Part shown: in pieces, positions 1-8,068 of the stretch
Position numbering within the stretch: the first letter of the stretch is position 1
Layout of the letters: every line of letters starts with the position of its first letter
Source: Aquilonibacter sp963703325
GTDB lineage: Bacteria; Vulcanimicrobiota; Vulcanimicrobiia; Vulcanimicrobiales; Vulcanimicrobiaceae
DNA length: 64,000 bases
Reading direction: 5' to 3'
NCBI GenBank assembly: GCA_963703325.1
Contig: OY969805.1
Span: forward strand, 1,798,001 to 1,862,000
Made by a program: the position numbers and the translations under genes
Notes under the pieces: model-generated
Seen by the model: the letters and a program-made list of their open reading frames with translations, nothing else
Database searches by the model: none
Told to the model about the DNA's origin: nothing

Positions 1-512
1 AGTTCGCCCGACGAAAGCATCCAGCCGATCGCGAGCAAGAGGATGAGGACCAGGTCACCGATTGCGGTGGCGATGAGCGCAGTTCCGCTAAGAACATGCA
101 GGCCGATCGCACTTGCGACGCTGCCGGCGCTGCCGGACAACGCGGCCGCGAGTTGGCGAGCCGTTTGGTCGTTTTCGAAATAGCGCTGCGCGGCAGCGAG
201 TTGGCCCTGCAATGAGTTCACGTAATCGGGGAGCGACTGCACCAACCGGACGAGCTCGGCTCCGACCGGTTGGACGAGTACGACTCCGATGACGACCGCC
301 AACAGTATGACGATGCCGAACGCGAGTCCGACCGCGGCCCCGTACGACATTCGTTTGGCCATGCGATCGACGATCGGCCGCATACCGGCCGCGAAAAGCA
401 CGGCGGTGAAGAGCAGGAGCAAGGCTGACAGCGCGCCCGCAAGCACGTTCCACGCCAGGAACGCGCCCGCGACGATTGCCACGCCTATGAGCCAGCCGCG
501 CACGCTATTCAA
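1..512 (-). CDS. AI-2E family transporter (partial, N-terminal part)
   Basis: The reverse strand is open from a TTG start at 512 to the window edge, so about 170 N-terminal residues are visible. They form hydrophobic helices near residues 5-45 and 60-80, an amphipathic stretch around LPDYVNSLQ, then another hydrophobic block. The order of helix pair, extended soluble loop with Pro-Asp-Tyr, and later helices is typical of the AI-2E/PerM (UPF0118) exporters. The start overlaps the stop of the upstream channel-like gene (TTGA), so the two are probably co-translated. The TTG start is chosen because no ATG or GTG fits as well. The family is fairly clear; the substrate is unknown. Confidence 0.7.
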   Translation of the reverse strand, partial: MNSVRGWLIGVAIVAGAFLAWNVLAGALSALLLLFTAVLFAAGMRPIVDRMAKRMSYGAAVGLAFGIVILLAVVIGVVLVQPVGAELVRLVQSLPDYVNSLQGQLAAAQRYFENDQTARQLAAALSGSAGSVASAIGLHVLSGTALIATAIGDLVLILLLAIGWMLSSGE

Positions 513-958
513 ATGAACTCACTTTTCCAGACCCGTACCATGACGTAGAACAAGAACGCCGTACTCACCCCGAAGAGCAGCATTCCGTCGGCCGCCTCGG
601 TCGCACCCATCACGCGCCACTGATGCGCTAAGGACAGGCCGGATGCACCGCGTGTCGTCATTGAGTCGACCGAGTAGAGCACCGCGTCTGGCGGCGAAGG
701 TAGCGCGCCCAGTTGCACGTAGGCGCTGGCCCAAATCAAGCATTCGATGCCGTGGAAGACCACGAGCGATAGGGCCACGCCGACGATAATGGCGACCGTC
801 CCGAGAAAGGGATACGTTCGCCGTGCGTCTTTGTTCCCGAGAAGACGTTCCAAAATCGTCGCGAGCACGACGACGCCGGCGGCGTGAATCGTGATCGTGA
901 TTGCGATAAGCGCCAGGCTCCAGAGCCAGTTGCTATCCCAAGCGCCCCAGCCGTGCAT
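509..958 (-). CDS. Two-TM ion-channel-like membrane protein
   Basis: About 149 residues with a first hydrophobic segment (residues 8-40), a second near 50-75, a re-entrant-looking loop and a last TM at the C-terminus. The loop before the last helix (YSVDSMTTRGASG, then EAADGMLLFG) matches the layout of the Ion_trans_2 pore domain, where family members carry a TxGYG-type filter. Here the filter position reads TTRGAS, so K+ selectivity is doubtful. ATG 958 is preferred; an in-frame TTG at 1009 would extend it. The gene runs toward and overlaps the AI-2E transporter. It could alternatively be an unrelated membrane protein that only resembles a channel. Confidence 0.5.
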   Translation of the reverse strand: MHGWGAWDSNWLWSLALIAITITIHAAGVVVLATILERLLGNKDARRTYPFLGTVAIIVGVALSLVVFHGIECLIWASAYVQLGALPSPPDAVLYSVDSMTTRGASGLSLAHQWRVMGATEAADGMLLFGVSTAFLFYVMVRVWKSEFI

Positions 959-1081
959 CGTGCGCGAGCGTACAACCGATCGCTCCGCGCCGATATCCCA
1001 GTAACGCAATACGAAGCAGTCATGGCGTTCTTGCGCAATTTGGATAGAAGCAATGGAGGCGGCGCGCTAGCATGTTTCGTG

Positions 1082-2272
1082 ATGCTCGATCGCCGCGACT
1101 TCTTGCTTGCACTCGGAACAGCTGGGGTCATGCCCGGGCTTACCGGTGCGACACCCGGCGCACCTGCGCTCAAACCGCTTGCGCGGGCCCTGGTTTTGAG
1201 CGGCGGCGGGGCTCGCGGAGCCTATGAGGCGGGTATCATCGCCGGATTGGCGGCCAAGGCGGGTGTCAGCGATGGAGCCCGCCTTGTGCCGTACGGCATC
1301 GTTTGCGGCACCTCGATCGGTGCGCTCAATGGCTGGTTCGTGGCAAGCGGCCAGTACACGAAACTTCACGACCTCTGGTACGGAATCAGCGCGGCGAAGT
1401 TGCTTCAACTCAAGCCGCAGTTTGCGGCGCTCCGTGATTCCCAAAGCGGCGTTGGCGATCGTTTCGCGTCGGCCGTTCGGCTCGCGTCGTTAACCAAGAA
1501 CCAGGGCGCGCTCATGGATTCGCAGCCCGTCATCGATTTTATCGCGCACCACGTCGATCCCGAGCGCCCGCTGTTGATGCCGCTGATCTGGGCCTCCACA
1601 AACTTGACGACCCAGCGCGCCGAGTATTTCTACGCGCGGCCGCGCGACGCGCCCGGTGGTGTGCCCGAAGCAGTCGCAGCATCGCTGCGGTTGGTATTAG
1701 GACCGAGCACTGTCGTGCGGGAGGCGACGCCCGACCTGCTGCACCATCAGCTCTTTGCGTCGGCCGCAATTCCGCTCGCCTGGGATCCCGTCCAGCTGCC
1801 GGGGCCAGACGGATCGATCAATCAGTATTGCGACGGCGGCGTCGCGAGCAACTCGCCGGTGTTGTTCGCCCACTCGGTGGCCTCGGCGGTCGACGTCATT
1901 CTGATGGATCCGCCCTTCGAACCGATTGCCGAGTACCAGGATGCCGTGACGATCGGGTTCGGTGTGTTCGGAACGATGCAACGAAAGATCCTCGTAACGG
2001 ACATGCGCAACGTGTACTTTCAATCGGTCGCGAAGGACGCCTTGGCGCACACGAACATCGCTGCCGTGCGCAGCGAGCATCAACGGCTGCTCGCGTCGTT
2101 TATGGCCTCATCGGTGGCGACGGACCTTTTTTTCATGCGTCCGAAGGAAGTGCTACCGCTCGGCACCGGCGCCTTCAACGATCAGGAAGGCATCGGGAAA
2201 GCGTATCGGATCGGCTGGGATGACGCCTTTGCCGGCTTCACGCCGTACGATTGGGAAACGTTCGACGTGTAG
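1082..2272 (+). CDS. Patatin-like phospholipase
   Basis: A 396-residue protein with the three signatures of the patatin/RssA hydrolases: the oxyanion-hole motif GGGARG near residue 40, the nucleophile elbow GTSIG about 35 residues later, and the catalytic Asp in DGG (YCDGG) near residue 250. These enzymes use a Ser-Asp dyad to release fatty acids from lipids. The N-terminus (MLDRRDFLLALGTAG) looks like a twin-arginine-type or other export signal, suggesting action outside the cytoplasm. ATG 1082 places that signal at the terminus; GTG 1079 and ATG 1021 are alternatives. The 3' end overlaps the convergent membrane-protein gene by 35 bp. Confidence 0.85.
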   Translation: MLDRRDFLLALGTAGVMPGLTGATPGAPALKPLARALVLSGGGARGAYEAGIIAGLAAKAGVSDGARLVPYGIVCGTSIGALNGWFVASGQYTKLHDLWYGISAAKLLQLKPQFAALRDSQSGVGDRFASAVRLASLTKNQGALMDSQPVIDFIAHHVDPERPLLMPLIWASTNLTTQRAEYFYARPRDAPGGVPEAVAASLRLVLGPSTVVREATPDLLHHQLFASAAIPLAWDPVQLPGPDGSINQYCDGGVASNSPVLFAHSVASAVDVILMDPPFEPIAEYQDAVTIGFGVFGTMQRKILVTDMRNVYFQSVAKDALAHTNIAAVRSEHQRLLASFMASSVATDLFFMRPKEVLPLGTGAFNDQEGIGKAYRIGWDDAFAGFTPYDWETFDV

Positions 2273-2966
2273 CCAGGTAGTCGGCGATGATCCACGCCGC
2301 GCCGGCGATGCCGAAGTTCGTCGCGATCTCGGTCCAGTTCGAGAGTTTCTGCGGATGCGTCACGCACGCGGGTACCCAAACCAATATGCCGAAGCCGATG
2401 ACCATCGCGGTCAATAAGCGCGATGCGAGCAGTGCGAAACGACCGGTGAGCAACGCAATCGCGGCCAGCGCGAAGAACAGCGTCGTCGCGTTTGTCCAGA
2501 AGATCTGTCCCGGCGGAATCCATGTTGGGACGAGGCTCGCGGTGTAGTTCAGATAGGCTACCTGCGCGAGCGCGAAAAATATGACGCAAATGCCGAAGCC
2601 GTAGTAGCCGATGCGTGTGAACTTTCCGCCGTAGACGATCAGCGCACCGCAGAGCAGCGAAAACTGTTCGGAGATCGCGGGCACATAGTCGAAGGCACGT
2701 GGTTTTTGCAGGTAGTGCGGCAACCACAAGAGCACGATGAGCAGGTTAAAGACGGCGAGCGCGAGCGCGCCGGCGCGGGCGGTACGCGGCCATTGAATTG
2801 CCACGCCGCCGGCGATCGATAGCGCGGATGTCAGATAGAGCAGGATCTCCGCGTGCGGGATGCTCCCGAACGGGTCGATCTCTTTCCAGAGATTGACGTC
2901 AGGCCAGACAAAGCCGCAAATGCCAAAGCCGATAGCCGCAAGACCGAAAACGTTTCGTCCGAACAC
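2238..2966 (-). CDS. Multi-pass membrane protein, DoxX-like
   Basis: A 242-residue protein that is almost entirely hydrophobic, with about seven or eight predicted TM helices. There is an early WPDVNLW loop and paired helices with conserved Gly and aromatic residues. The general look is that of DoxX/DoxD-like or SURF4-like membrane proteins, but no diagnostic motif is visible. It starts at a GTG 18 bp after the zinc-finger gene, so the two are probably in one transcript. Its last 35 bp overlap the convergent lipase gene. Function unknown. Confidence 0.6.
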   Translation of the reverse strand: MFGRNVFGLAAIGFGICGFVWPDVNLWKEIDPFGSIPHAEILLYLTSALSIAGGVAIQWPRTARAGALALAVFNLLIVLLWLPHYLQKPRAFDYVPAISEQFSLLCGALIVYGGKFTRIGYYGFGICVIFFALAQVAYLNYTASLVPTWIPPGQIFWTNATTLFFALAAIALLTGRFALLASRLLTAMVIGFGILVWVPACVTHPQKLSNWTEIATNFGIAGAAWIIADYLATRRTFPNRTA

Positions 2967-2984
2967 AACAGCGCAACGCCGCGG

Positions 2985-3323
2985 TCAGTGGAGGTGTGAC
3001 TGCCAATCCGGCGGAACGCGGCCCGCCGGACCGGGAACCGGTTGATCCTCGGAGTGCCAACGTGGTGGCGCTACGTGGGGGCCGTCGACGAACTCCTCGC
3101 TGACGTAATGATAAAACCACGTCTCCCCCGGCTCGAAGCTCGCGATGATCGGATGCTTCGTTGCGTGGTAATGCGCGGTCGCGTGCCGCTGCGGCGAGCT
3201 GTCGCAACATCCGATGTGGCCGCACTCCGCGCACCGGCGTAAATGGAACCACCATCCGCCGTCGGCGAGACACTCAACACACCCGCTTCCTGAGGGCGGA
3301 ACCGTCGCATTTATTCCTTGCAC
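2985..3323 (-). CDS. UBP-type zinc finger domain protein
   Basis: A 112-residue protein consisting mainly of a zf-UBP domain. CVEC, CAECGHIGCCD, HATAHYHATKH and HP supply the Cys and His ligands in the usual order. In eukaryotes the fold binds the C-terminus of ubiquitin. Bacterial single-domain versions are common, often fused or next to other genes, with no known partner. The GTG start at 3323 is preceded by a GAGGG-type ribosome site. It lies directly upstream of the DoxX-like gene on the same strand. Confidence 0.85.
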   Translation of the reverse strand: MQGINATVPPSGSGCVECLADGGWWFHLRRCAECGHIGCCDSSPQRHATAHYHATKHPIIASFEPGETWFYHYVSEEFVDGPHVAPPRWHSEDQPVPGPAGRVPPDWQSHLH

Positions 3324-3338
3324 GCCCTCATTGTACCA

Positions 3339-3737
3339 TTAGTCGGTGAAGTCTTCGACGACGATCAGGGTTCCGTCCGCGCGGGTCGCCGTACCGACCC
3401 CGACCTTGTGGAAGTGCACGTTGAGCGTGTTGCTCCGATGCTCGGGACTGTTCCACAATTCGGTTACCGCGACGAGTGGATCGGGCGCTGTAGCGATGTT
3501 TTCTCCGGCGTAGCGAAACGGACAGCCGGCGGCACGCATGTAATCCGGCGGCACACGGCCCTCCGGCGTCACATGCGAGAAATAATTGCGTTGCAGCATA
3601 TCGTTGGCGCGTGCGTTCGCGATCGCCGTCAGACAAGGATCGAGTGAGAGCGACGCAACACCGTCACTCCGGCGCTCTTGATTGATTTGCGTGAAGACGG
3701 TGTGAACGGCGGCGGTAAATACCAGGGCCATAAGCAT
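3339..3737 (-). CDS. CAP (SCP/PR-1-like) domain protein
   Basis: A 132-residue protein that is essentially one CAP domain. It has the N-terminal helix with INQERR, the segment ANDMLQRNYFSHVTPEG with its conserved His, GENIA, and the final W-SPEHRSN-L with the second His. Bacterial CAP proteins are usually secreted and of unclear role, sometimes associated with the cell wall. The N-terminus has only a short hydrophobic stretch, so secretion is not certain. ATG 3737 is preferred because a GGAAG ribosome site precedes it; TTG 3755 is possible. It follows the alanine racemase gene on the same strand. Confidence 0.85.
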   Translation of the reverse strand: MLMALVFTAAVHTVFTQINQERRSDGVASLSLDPCLTAIANARANDMLQRNYFSHVTPEGRVPPDYMRAAGCPFRYAGENIATAPDPLVAVTELWNSPEHRSNTLNVHFHKVGVGTATRADGTLIVVEDFTD

Positions 3738-3758
3738 GGTGTCATTCTTCCGCAAATT

Positions 3759-4751
3759 TCAATCGCTATGCAAGCGACCGCCGGCTCCCAAGCCTAAGCC
3801 GGTAACGACTTGATGGGGTAAAACGCCGGCGGCGGTTGCCAGTTCATCCAGATCATCGTCGGTACCGAGCAAGCTGAACATAGCGCCGTTGGAGCGGCCG
3901 AGCACGATGGTATTCTGCATTCCGACGGAGAGAATGTTGCGGTACGGTCGCGTGACGCGCGGGAATCCGTCGCGATATCCGCAGCGAACGACGGAGACCT
4001 GTGCTCCCTTGGGCAACACCTGGTCGGAATAACTTGCTCGCAGGTCGCCATTCGACGCGAGCAGTTCAACAATGGGTGCGCTTATGGCGATTGCGCACCG
4101 AAGCCCAGTGACGCCGCTCGCGCTTCCCGCGCCGAATAGCCCGACGCCGATGCGCACGTTCGTACCGTGGCTCATCCCGTTGGCCGCCGGGAATGTGCTT
4201 TCGACGTCCTCACCGGCGATGTGAACGGCACGATGCGAAAACACCGCGACGAAGCGCGCGAAGCGTTCGCGGTCTGCCTTCTCGGTTTCCGGATTCGTCA
4301 GGTGCGTCCACAGCTCGACCCGCATGCCGGATTGCGCGAGCTTTCGCGCGTACGTGTCGGCGTCGTCGAGTTCAATCGCCGACCATCCGGCGGCCAGGCG
4401 CAGTCCTATGCGAACGGTCAGCGATGCGGCATCCGCTCGCGCGGCGAGGGCCGCGAGCGAATCCAGATGCGCGATATTGGGGATTCCGCCGAGCGATACA
4501 ACACGCGCTGCATGTTCGGCTCCTCGATCGAGCAGCGTGGCCGCGGGTGCTTTCGTTATGGCACGAAGGCGGAGCAAATCGTCGGCGTCGGACACCACGA
4601 ATCCATCGGCTGTTCCGTCGAGTTCGCGAGCGATCCGCTCGAGCCCGAAGTTATAGCCATCGGCTTTCACAACCGCCCGTACGGGAGATCGCGTCCGTCG
4701 CTTCCATGTGTGCAAATTGTGCCGGAGCGCCGCTCCGTCGAGTGAAATCAA
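3759..4751 (-). CDS. alr: Alanine racemase (PLP-dependent)
   Basis: A 330-residue protein of the alanine racemase fold, supplying D-alanine for peptidoglycan. The PLP lysine lies in AVVKADGYNFG near residue 28. The C-terminal beta domain carries an SY (ASYSDQ) corresponding to the catalytic Tyr region and CGYRDGFPR, matching the family GYADGYPR. It is about 30 residues shorter than typical Alr. A TTG start at 4751, 3 bp after the M56 protease stop, gives the expected N-terminus; the frame is open further upstream, but that stretch is the other gene read out of frame. It is the third gene of the blaI-M56-alr-CAP group, which suggests cell-wall-stress control. Confidence 0.85.
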   Translation of the reverse strand: MISLDGAALRHNLHTWKRRTRSPVRAVVKADGYNFGLERIARELDGTADGFVVSDADDLLRLRAITKAPAATLLDRGAEHAARVVSLGGIPNIAHLDSLAALAARADAASLTVRIGLRLAAGWSAIELDDADTYARKLAQSGMRVELWTHLTNPETEKADRERFARFVAVFSHRAVHIAGEDVESTFPAANGMSHGTNVRIGVGLFGAGSASGVTGLRCAIAISAPIVELLASNGDLRASYSDQVLPKGAQVSVVRCGYRDGFPRVTRPYRNILSVGMQNTIVLGRSNGAMFSLLGTDDDLDELATAAGVLPHQVVTGLGLGAGGRLHSD

Positions 4752-4753
4752 TG

Positions 4754-6043
4754 CTACATCGGCCCAGTGACTGCCTTGAAGAGATACTGACTGGTGATGT
4801 ACTTGCAGGCATTCATCGCCGGCGAATACGTCGAGGCTAGAGCGGCCTTGACCACCGCGCGATCCATTCCTGCACTTCCGCTCGACAGAACGATCTTCGC
4901 GCTGGTCGGGCGGCCGCTCGGGCTGATGGTTACAAGTGCATTCGCAGCGGTATTCGGGCGGAACGCCGACTTCGGGATGTCCGGAGGTACCGCGTTGAGG
5001 ATCTTGACGTCGGCTCCTGTTCCAAGAAGCTCTTGGCGTAATTTCGCCTTTTCCGCCGGCGTGTGTGCCGTAAGGTTGGTGGGAAATACACATGGGCTCG
5101 CCGCGATCGCAACGTCGGTCCCCAGTGGCAGTGAAGCGTCGGCTGCAAGTCCGGTCACCGTTTGCAGGGCCACGGCGAGGACGCCGAACGCAAGCACGCT
5201 CGCGCCAAGGGAGATGTAATTGATTTTCAACTGGATTGCCTTTCCGTTAAGTAGCCGGGCGATGCGCTCGACGAGCATGCGCCGCGATCCAATCGCGCTC
5301 GGCGTGAGGAGGGGCGTGCGTGACGTGCGCGGGTTCTGCGCCAACCGGGCCAGGCATGAGGCGTAGCGATCGGGTTCGCCGCTAGCGAGCACCGCCCAAT
5401 CGTCGCAGGCGGCTTCGCGCTCCGCGATGAGTGCGCGTCCGATGATGTAGGCCCAAGGGTTGAAGAAGAGCAACGCTTCGATGGTGCGTTGGATGAGGTT
5501 CGCGAGAATGTCGTGGCGCGCAATATGTGCGCGTTCGTGCCGGATGATGCCATCGAGATCCGAGCGGTCGAGCGTTCCCGCGAGGTACCCAGGAATGACG
5601 ATCACCGGCGAAACGAGCCGCGCCGCAATCGGAAAGTCAAGGTCGGTTGAAGTCATGACGTTGACGCCGAGTTCCGGCGCGAACGCGGCGTCGCGCACGA
5701 TGCGATTGATCCGCGCCCAACTAAGCCCAAGGCGTATGAGCGCAAGCGTCGTGCCGGTGAGCCAGAAAATGAGCAGCCACGTTCCGCTCGCCGACGCGGC
5801 CTTCGCGAGGACGAGCGACGGTGCGGCAGCGGTCTGTTGCATCGGAGCGGGCAACGCCGCGACTGCCGCCGACGGGTGCCACACGCTGACGATCGGCACG
5901 ACGATGAGTGCGACCAGCGCAGCGAACCACACGGCGTGGCGCGTCGCGGCGTGGCCTTGCGGCATCTTCCAGGTTGCGAGGGCTGCGATTGCCACGATGA
6001 GCGCACCCTGCCAGAGTCCGTTGAGCAGCATTGTGTCGATCAT
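4754..6043 (-). CDS. BlaR1/MecR1-like M56 membrane metalloprotease
   Basis: A 429-residue membrane protein with four hydrophobic segments (two near the N-terminus, one around residue 100, one near 265) and the zinc protease motif HERAH followed by a downstream Glu/Asp region (EREAACDDWA), as in peptidase M56. In BlaR1 this domain cleaves the BlaI repressor after beta-lactam sensing. The C-terminal part is not a penicillin-binding domain. It instead resembles a TonB C-terminal/energy-transducer fold (VTISPSGRPTSAKIV and the final SPAMNACKYITSQY), so the sensed signal may differ. It overlaps blaI by 4 bp (ATGA) and is followed immediately by alr. Confidence 0.88.
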   Translation of the reverse strand: MIDTMLLNGLWQGALIVAIAALATWKMPQGHAATRHAVWFAALVALIVVPIVSVWHPSAAVAALPAPMQQTAAAPSLVLAKAASASGTWLLIFWLTGTTLALIRLGLSWARINRIVRDAAFAPELGVNVMTSTDLDFPIAARLVSPVIVIPGYLAGTLDRSDLDGIIRHERAHIARHDILANLIQRTIEALLFFNPWAYIIGRALIAEREAACDDWAVLASGEPDRYASCLARLAQNPRTSRTPLLTPSAIGSRRMLVERIARLLNGKAIQLKINYISLGASVLAFGVLAVALQTVTGLAADASLPLGTDVAIAASPCVFPTNLTAHTPAEKAKLRQELLGTGADVKILNAVPPDIPKSAFRPNTAANALVTISPSGRPTSAKIVLSSGSAGMDRAVVKAALASTYSPAMNACKYITSQYLFKAVTGPM

Positions 6044-6426
6044 GGCGTCCCCTTCCGATTGCGAGCCAGCAGCCGTTTGATCTTGGCCACGTCAGCGTCG
6101 GTCAAGCGCGTGTCGTCGAGCAGCGTCACCGCGAGCGCGCCGGGCGAATTCCCGAAAAAGCGGTCGACTAGGTGACGAACCGCGGATTTTGCTGCCGCGT
6201 CACGCGCGACGATCGGCCGGTACACATACGCGCGCCCATCCTCGTCGTGGGCGATGTAACCTTTTTGCTCGAGGGTCCGCAGCGTCGTGAGCACCGTGCT
6301 GTACGCGAGCGGCGGGGGAGCAAGCGACTCGACGACGTCAGCCACGGTCGCGCGGTCGCGATTCCAGAGCACCTCCATGAGGCGTAGCTCGTGGTCGGTC
6401 AGGACGAGAGACTTCTTGCGAGACAC
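6040..6426 (-). CDS. BlaI/MecI family transcriptional repressor
   Basis: A 128-residue winged-helix repressor. The recognition region LTDHELRLMEVLWNRDRATVADVVE and the wing STVLTTLRTLEQKGYI match BlaI/MecI closely, followed by the C-terminal dimerisation helix. Members bind TACA/TGTA-type dyads and are inactivated by proteolysis by the partner M56 protein. GTG 6426 is chosen because a GGAGG ribosome site sits 5 bp upstream and the family domain starts there; longer in-frame extensions would run through the promoter. An 18-bp palindrome lies just upstream, suggesting autoregulation of the blaI-M56-alr operon. Confidence 0.92.
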   Translation of the reverse strand: MSRKKSLVLTDHELRLMEVLWNRDRATVADVVESLAPPPLAYSTVLTTLRTLEQKGYIAHDEDGRAYVYRPIVARDAAAKSAVRHLVDRFFGNSPGALAVTLLDDTRLTDADVAKIKRLLARNRKGTP

Positions 6427-6439
6427 ACGCGCCTCCGAA

Positions 6440-6457
6440 CTATTACGAATGTAATAG
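6440..6457. promoter_or_regulatory. BlaI-type operator palindrome
   Basis: Perfect dyad CTATTAC-4-GTAATAG between the -10 box and the blaI start. It has the TTAC/GTAA half-site style of BlaI/MecI operators and covers the expected transcription start, so repressor binding would block the blaI-M56-alr promoter. The palindrome is seen directly; its assignment to BlaI is inferred. Confidence 0.8.
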
Positions 6458-6459
6458 CA

Positions 6460-6488
6460 AGTGTAGCGCAGTGGACATCGCTTGTCAA
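6460..6488 (-). promoter_or_regulatory. Sigma-70 promoter of the blaI-M56-alr operon
   Basis: On the reverse strand TTGACA (6483-6488) and TACACT (6460-6465) are separated by 17 bp, close to the vegetative consensus. The start point would fall inside the 6440-6457 palindrome. Confidence 0.82.
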
Positions 6489-6510
6489 TTAGATTCATAA
6501 TAGAGACGAA

Positions 6511-7098
6511 GTGCCGCACCGCAACCGCGTAACACCTTATGGAGAGATCGTCGCCACCTCATTGCGCGGCGGATGGCTGGGCAACCGGGGCTCCATCCAT
6601 CGTGGTCACGAGATCGTTCGCCCATGGGCCACCAAACGTTGGATAACGTGCGCGTTAGAATTCAAAGGTTGGGTCGCACCGAAGTGGGTGCCCGGCCGAT
6701 GGACCGCGCTGTTCTTCTATGACGAAGCGCTCGCCTTGGCGGCGGGACATCGGCCGTGTGCACTCTGCCGGCGGCCCGATTACAAACGCTATCAACAAGC
6801 GGTCGGCATCTTCAATGCGGAGGCAATTGACGCCCGATTGCACAGCGAGCGCCTCGACGGCCGCCGCAAGCGAACGCACGCTATGGCGTGGCGTGATGTT
6901 CCGCCCGGAGCCTTCGTTGAATTCGAAGGCCGGCCGCACATCGCACTCGACGGTGCTCTTCGACTCTGGTCGCCCGCGAGCGGCTACGGCGCTCCTTGTG
7001 CTCGCCCGAAGACCGGCGACGCAGTCGTCCTTACTCCCGAATTATCGATTTATGCGATCGAGCGCGGCTTTGCACCGCAGATATCCTATACTGAGTAA
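6511..7098 (+). CDS. Conserved protein of unknown function with a CxxC-type motif
   Basis: A 195-residue soluble protein not assigned to a known family. It is rich in Trp and Arg in the first third (GGWLGNRGSIHRGHEI, KRWITCALEF), then carries CALCRRPDYKRY near residue 87, which looks like part of a metal or redox site. A Pro-rich end with a single further Cys follows. GTG 6511 is the first start after the blaI promoter region; the two are divergent and share a short spacer. Its end overlaps the -10 element of the first structured leader. No signal peptide is visible. Confidence 0.6.
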   Translation: MPHRNRVTPYGEIVATSLRGGWLGNRGSIHRGHEIVRPWATKRWITCALEFKGWVAPKWVPGRWTALFFYDEALALAAGHRPCALCRRPDYKRYQQAVGIFNAEAIDARLHSERLDGRRKRTHAMAWRDVPPGAFVEFEGRPHIALDGALRLWSPASGYGAPCARPKTGDAVVLTPELSIYAIERGFAPQISYTE

Positions 7099-7233
7099 AC
7101 AGCGACTCTAGGCGACAACAAAAACAGCTGCCCACCGTTTCTGCCGCTCTAAAGGCGGCTTCTCGGTGCCCGGGCAGTTTTTTATTGGTTGAATTCTCAG
7201 CCGTCGATTGGGTCGATGTTTGTAAGGAATATA
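7087..7233 (+). ncRNA. Structured 5' leader RNA, copy A
   Basis: A -10 box TATACT (7087-7092) sits 6 bp before ACAGCGACTC (7099-7108). That segment can pair with GGGTCGATGT (7210-7219) just upstream of the AAGGA ribosome site, leaving one internal G-A mismatch and one U-G pair. Inside lie hairpin P1, CTGCCC/GGGCAG (7128-7133 with 7172-7177, extended by an inner stem and followed by six T), and hairpin P2, GGTTG/CAGCC (7187-7191 with 7198-7202). A further CGAC/GTCG helix (7113-7116 with 7203-7206) is possible. Copy B at 8082 keeps all these pairs with compensating differences. P1 plus the T-run resembles an intrinsic terminator, so attenuation or translation control is likely. The ligand and family are unknown. 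Confidence 0.6.
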
Positions 7234-8030
7234 GTGTTTTCTCGAATGTCAAATAACACGACGGTGCGTCGCACCGCTCTTGCCGCCGCCACCACCGCGA
7301 TCTCACTCTGTGCGGTGTTCGCTGTTGCGCAGCCGGCAATCGCTCAAAGCGTTGTCGCGATCGTCGTCAATGGCACGCAAATGTAATTCAACCAGCCTCC
7401 GGTCGAGCGTGCGGGCCGCGTCTTCGTACCCCTTCATGGCGTGTTCGAGCGCCTCGGCGCTAGCGTCGTTTACGACGATGGAACCATCAATGCTACCGGA
7501 AATGGGCGAAACGTTTCGCTCCGCATCGGTTCGAATCAGGCGACCGTTGACGGACAAACCCAGAGTCTCGGCGAGGTGCCGTTCATCGTCGGCTCGACCG
7601 CGCTCGTGCCGTTGCGCTTCGTCGCTCAGGCGCTTGGAGCATCCGTGATTGGAACAACAATACCTCGACCGTAACGATCATCGGCAACGGAAATAACAGC
7701 GGCAACAATCGCAACAACGGCTACCGTGACAATAAGTACCGCGCGCCGCAGAATCAATCGTTCTATCTTTCGAATGAGACCCCGAACACGTCGAGTCGCA
7801 CCGAGAACCCGGCGATACACGCGACATATAGTCAACCGATATCGCGCAACTCGCTACGCGTCTCTGTCGACGGCCGTGACGTAACCAGGCAGGTCTCTGC
7901 TAACGCTGCAGGGTTTGACGTAACGCCCTCATTCATGCTCGACTCTGGAGTACATAAGGTCACCGTGACAGGCACGACGCAAGCCGGCGCTTCCTTTTCC
8001 GCGGGATGGACGTTTCGCACCGAGCTCTAA
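7234..8030 (+). pseudogene. Broken copper-amine-oxidase N-terminal (stalk) domain protein
   Basis: Reading from GTG 7234 gives a signal peptide (about 30 residues, ending near AQPAIAQS) and VVAIVVNGTQM, then an in-frame TAA at 7384. The same frame continues with a classical stalk domain: RVFVPLHGVFERLGASVVYDD, then ALVPLRFVAQALGAS. About one base is missing near 7647. The next frame resumes with WNNNTSTVTI and an Asn-rich linker, and ends in an Ig-like tail at TAA 8030. Family members are secreted cell-surface proteins. One nonsense change plus one frameshift makes this a pseudogene unless both are assembly errors. It is preceded by leader copy A. Confidence 0.85.
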
Positions 8031-8068
8031 TCATGCAATAGAAAGCCATCGTTTGGTCTAGAGTGTGG

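Noticed and set aside
16..480. Forward-strand frames over the AI-2E gene
   Set aside because: They are complement shadows of the reverse-strand transporter with Arg-rich, non-family translations.
3759..5093. Long reading of alanine racemase from a start near 5093
   Set aside because: The extra 114 residues are low-complexity and lie within the M56 protease gene in another frame; the family start is at 4751.
7070..7092. Sigma-54 promoter for leader copy A (TTGCAC near the -10)
   Set aside because: Spacing and the GG/GC core do not match sigma-54; the vegetative -10 alone is used.
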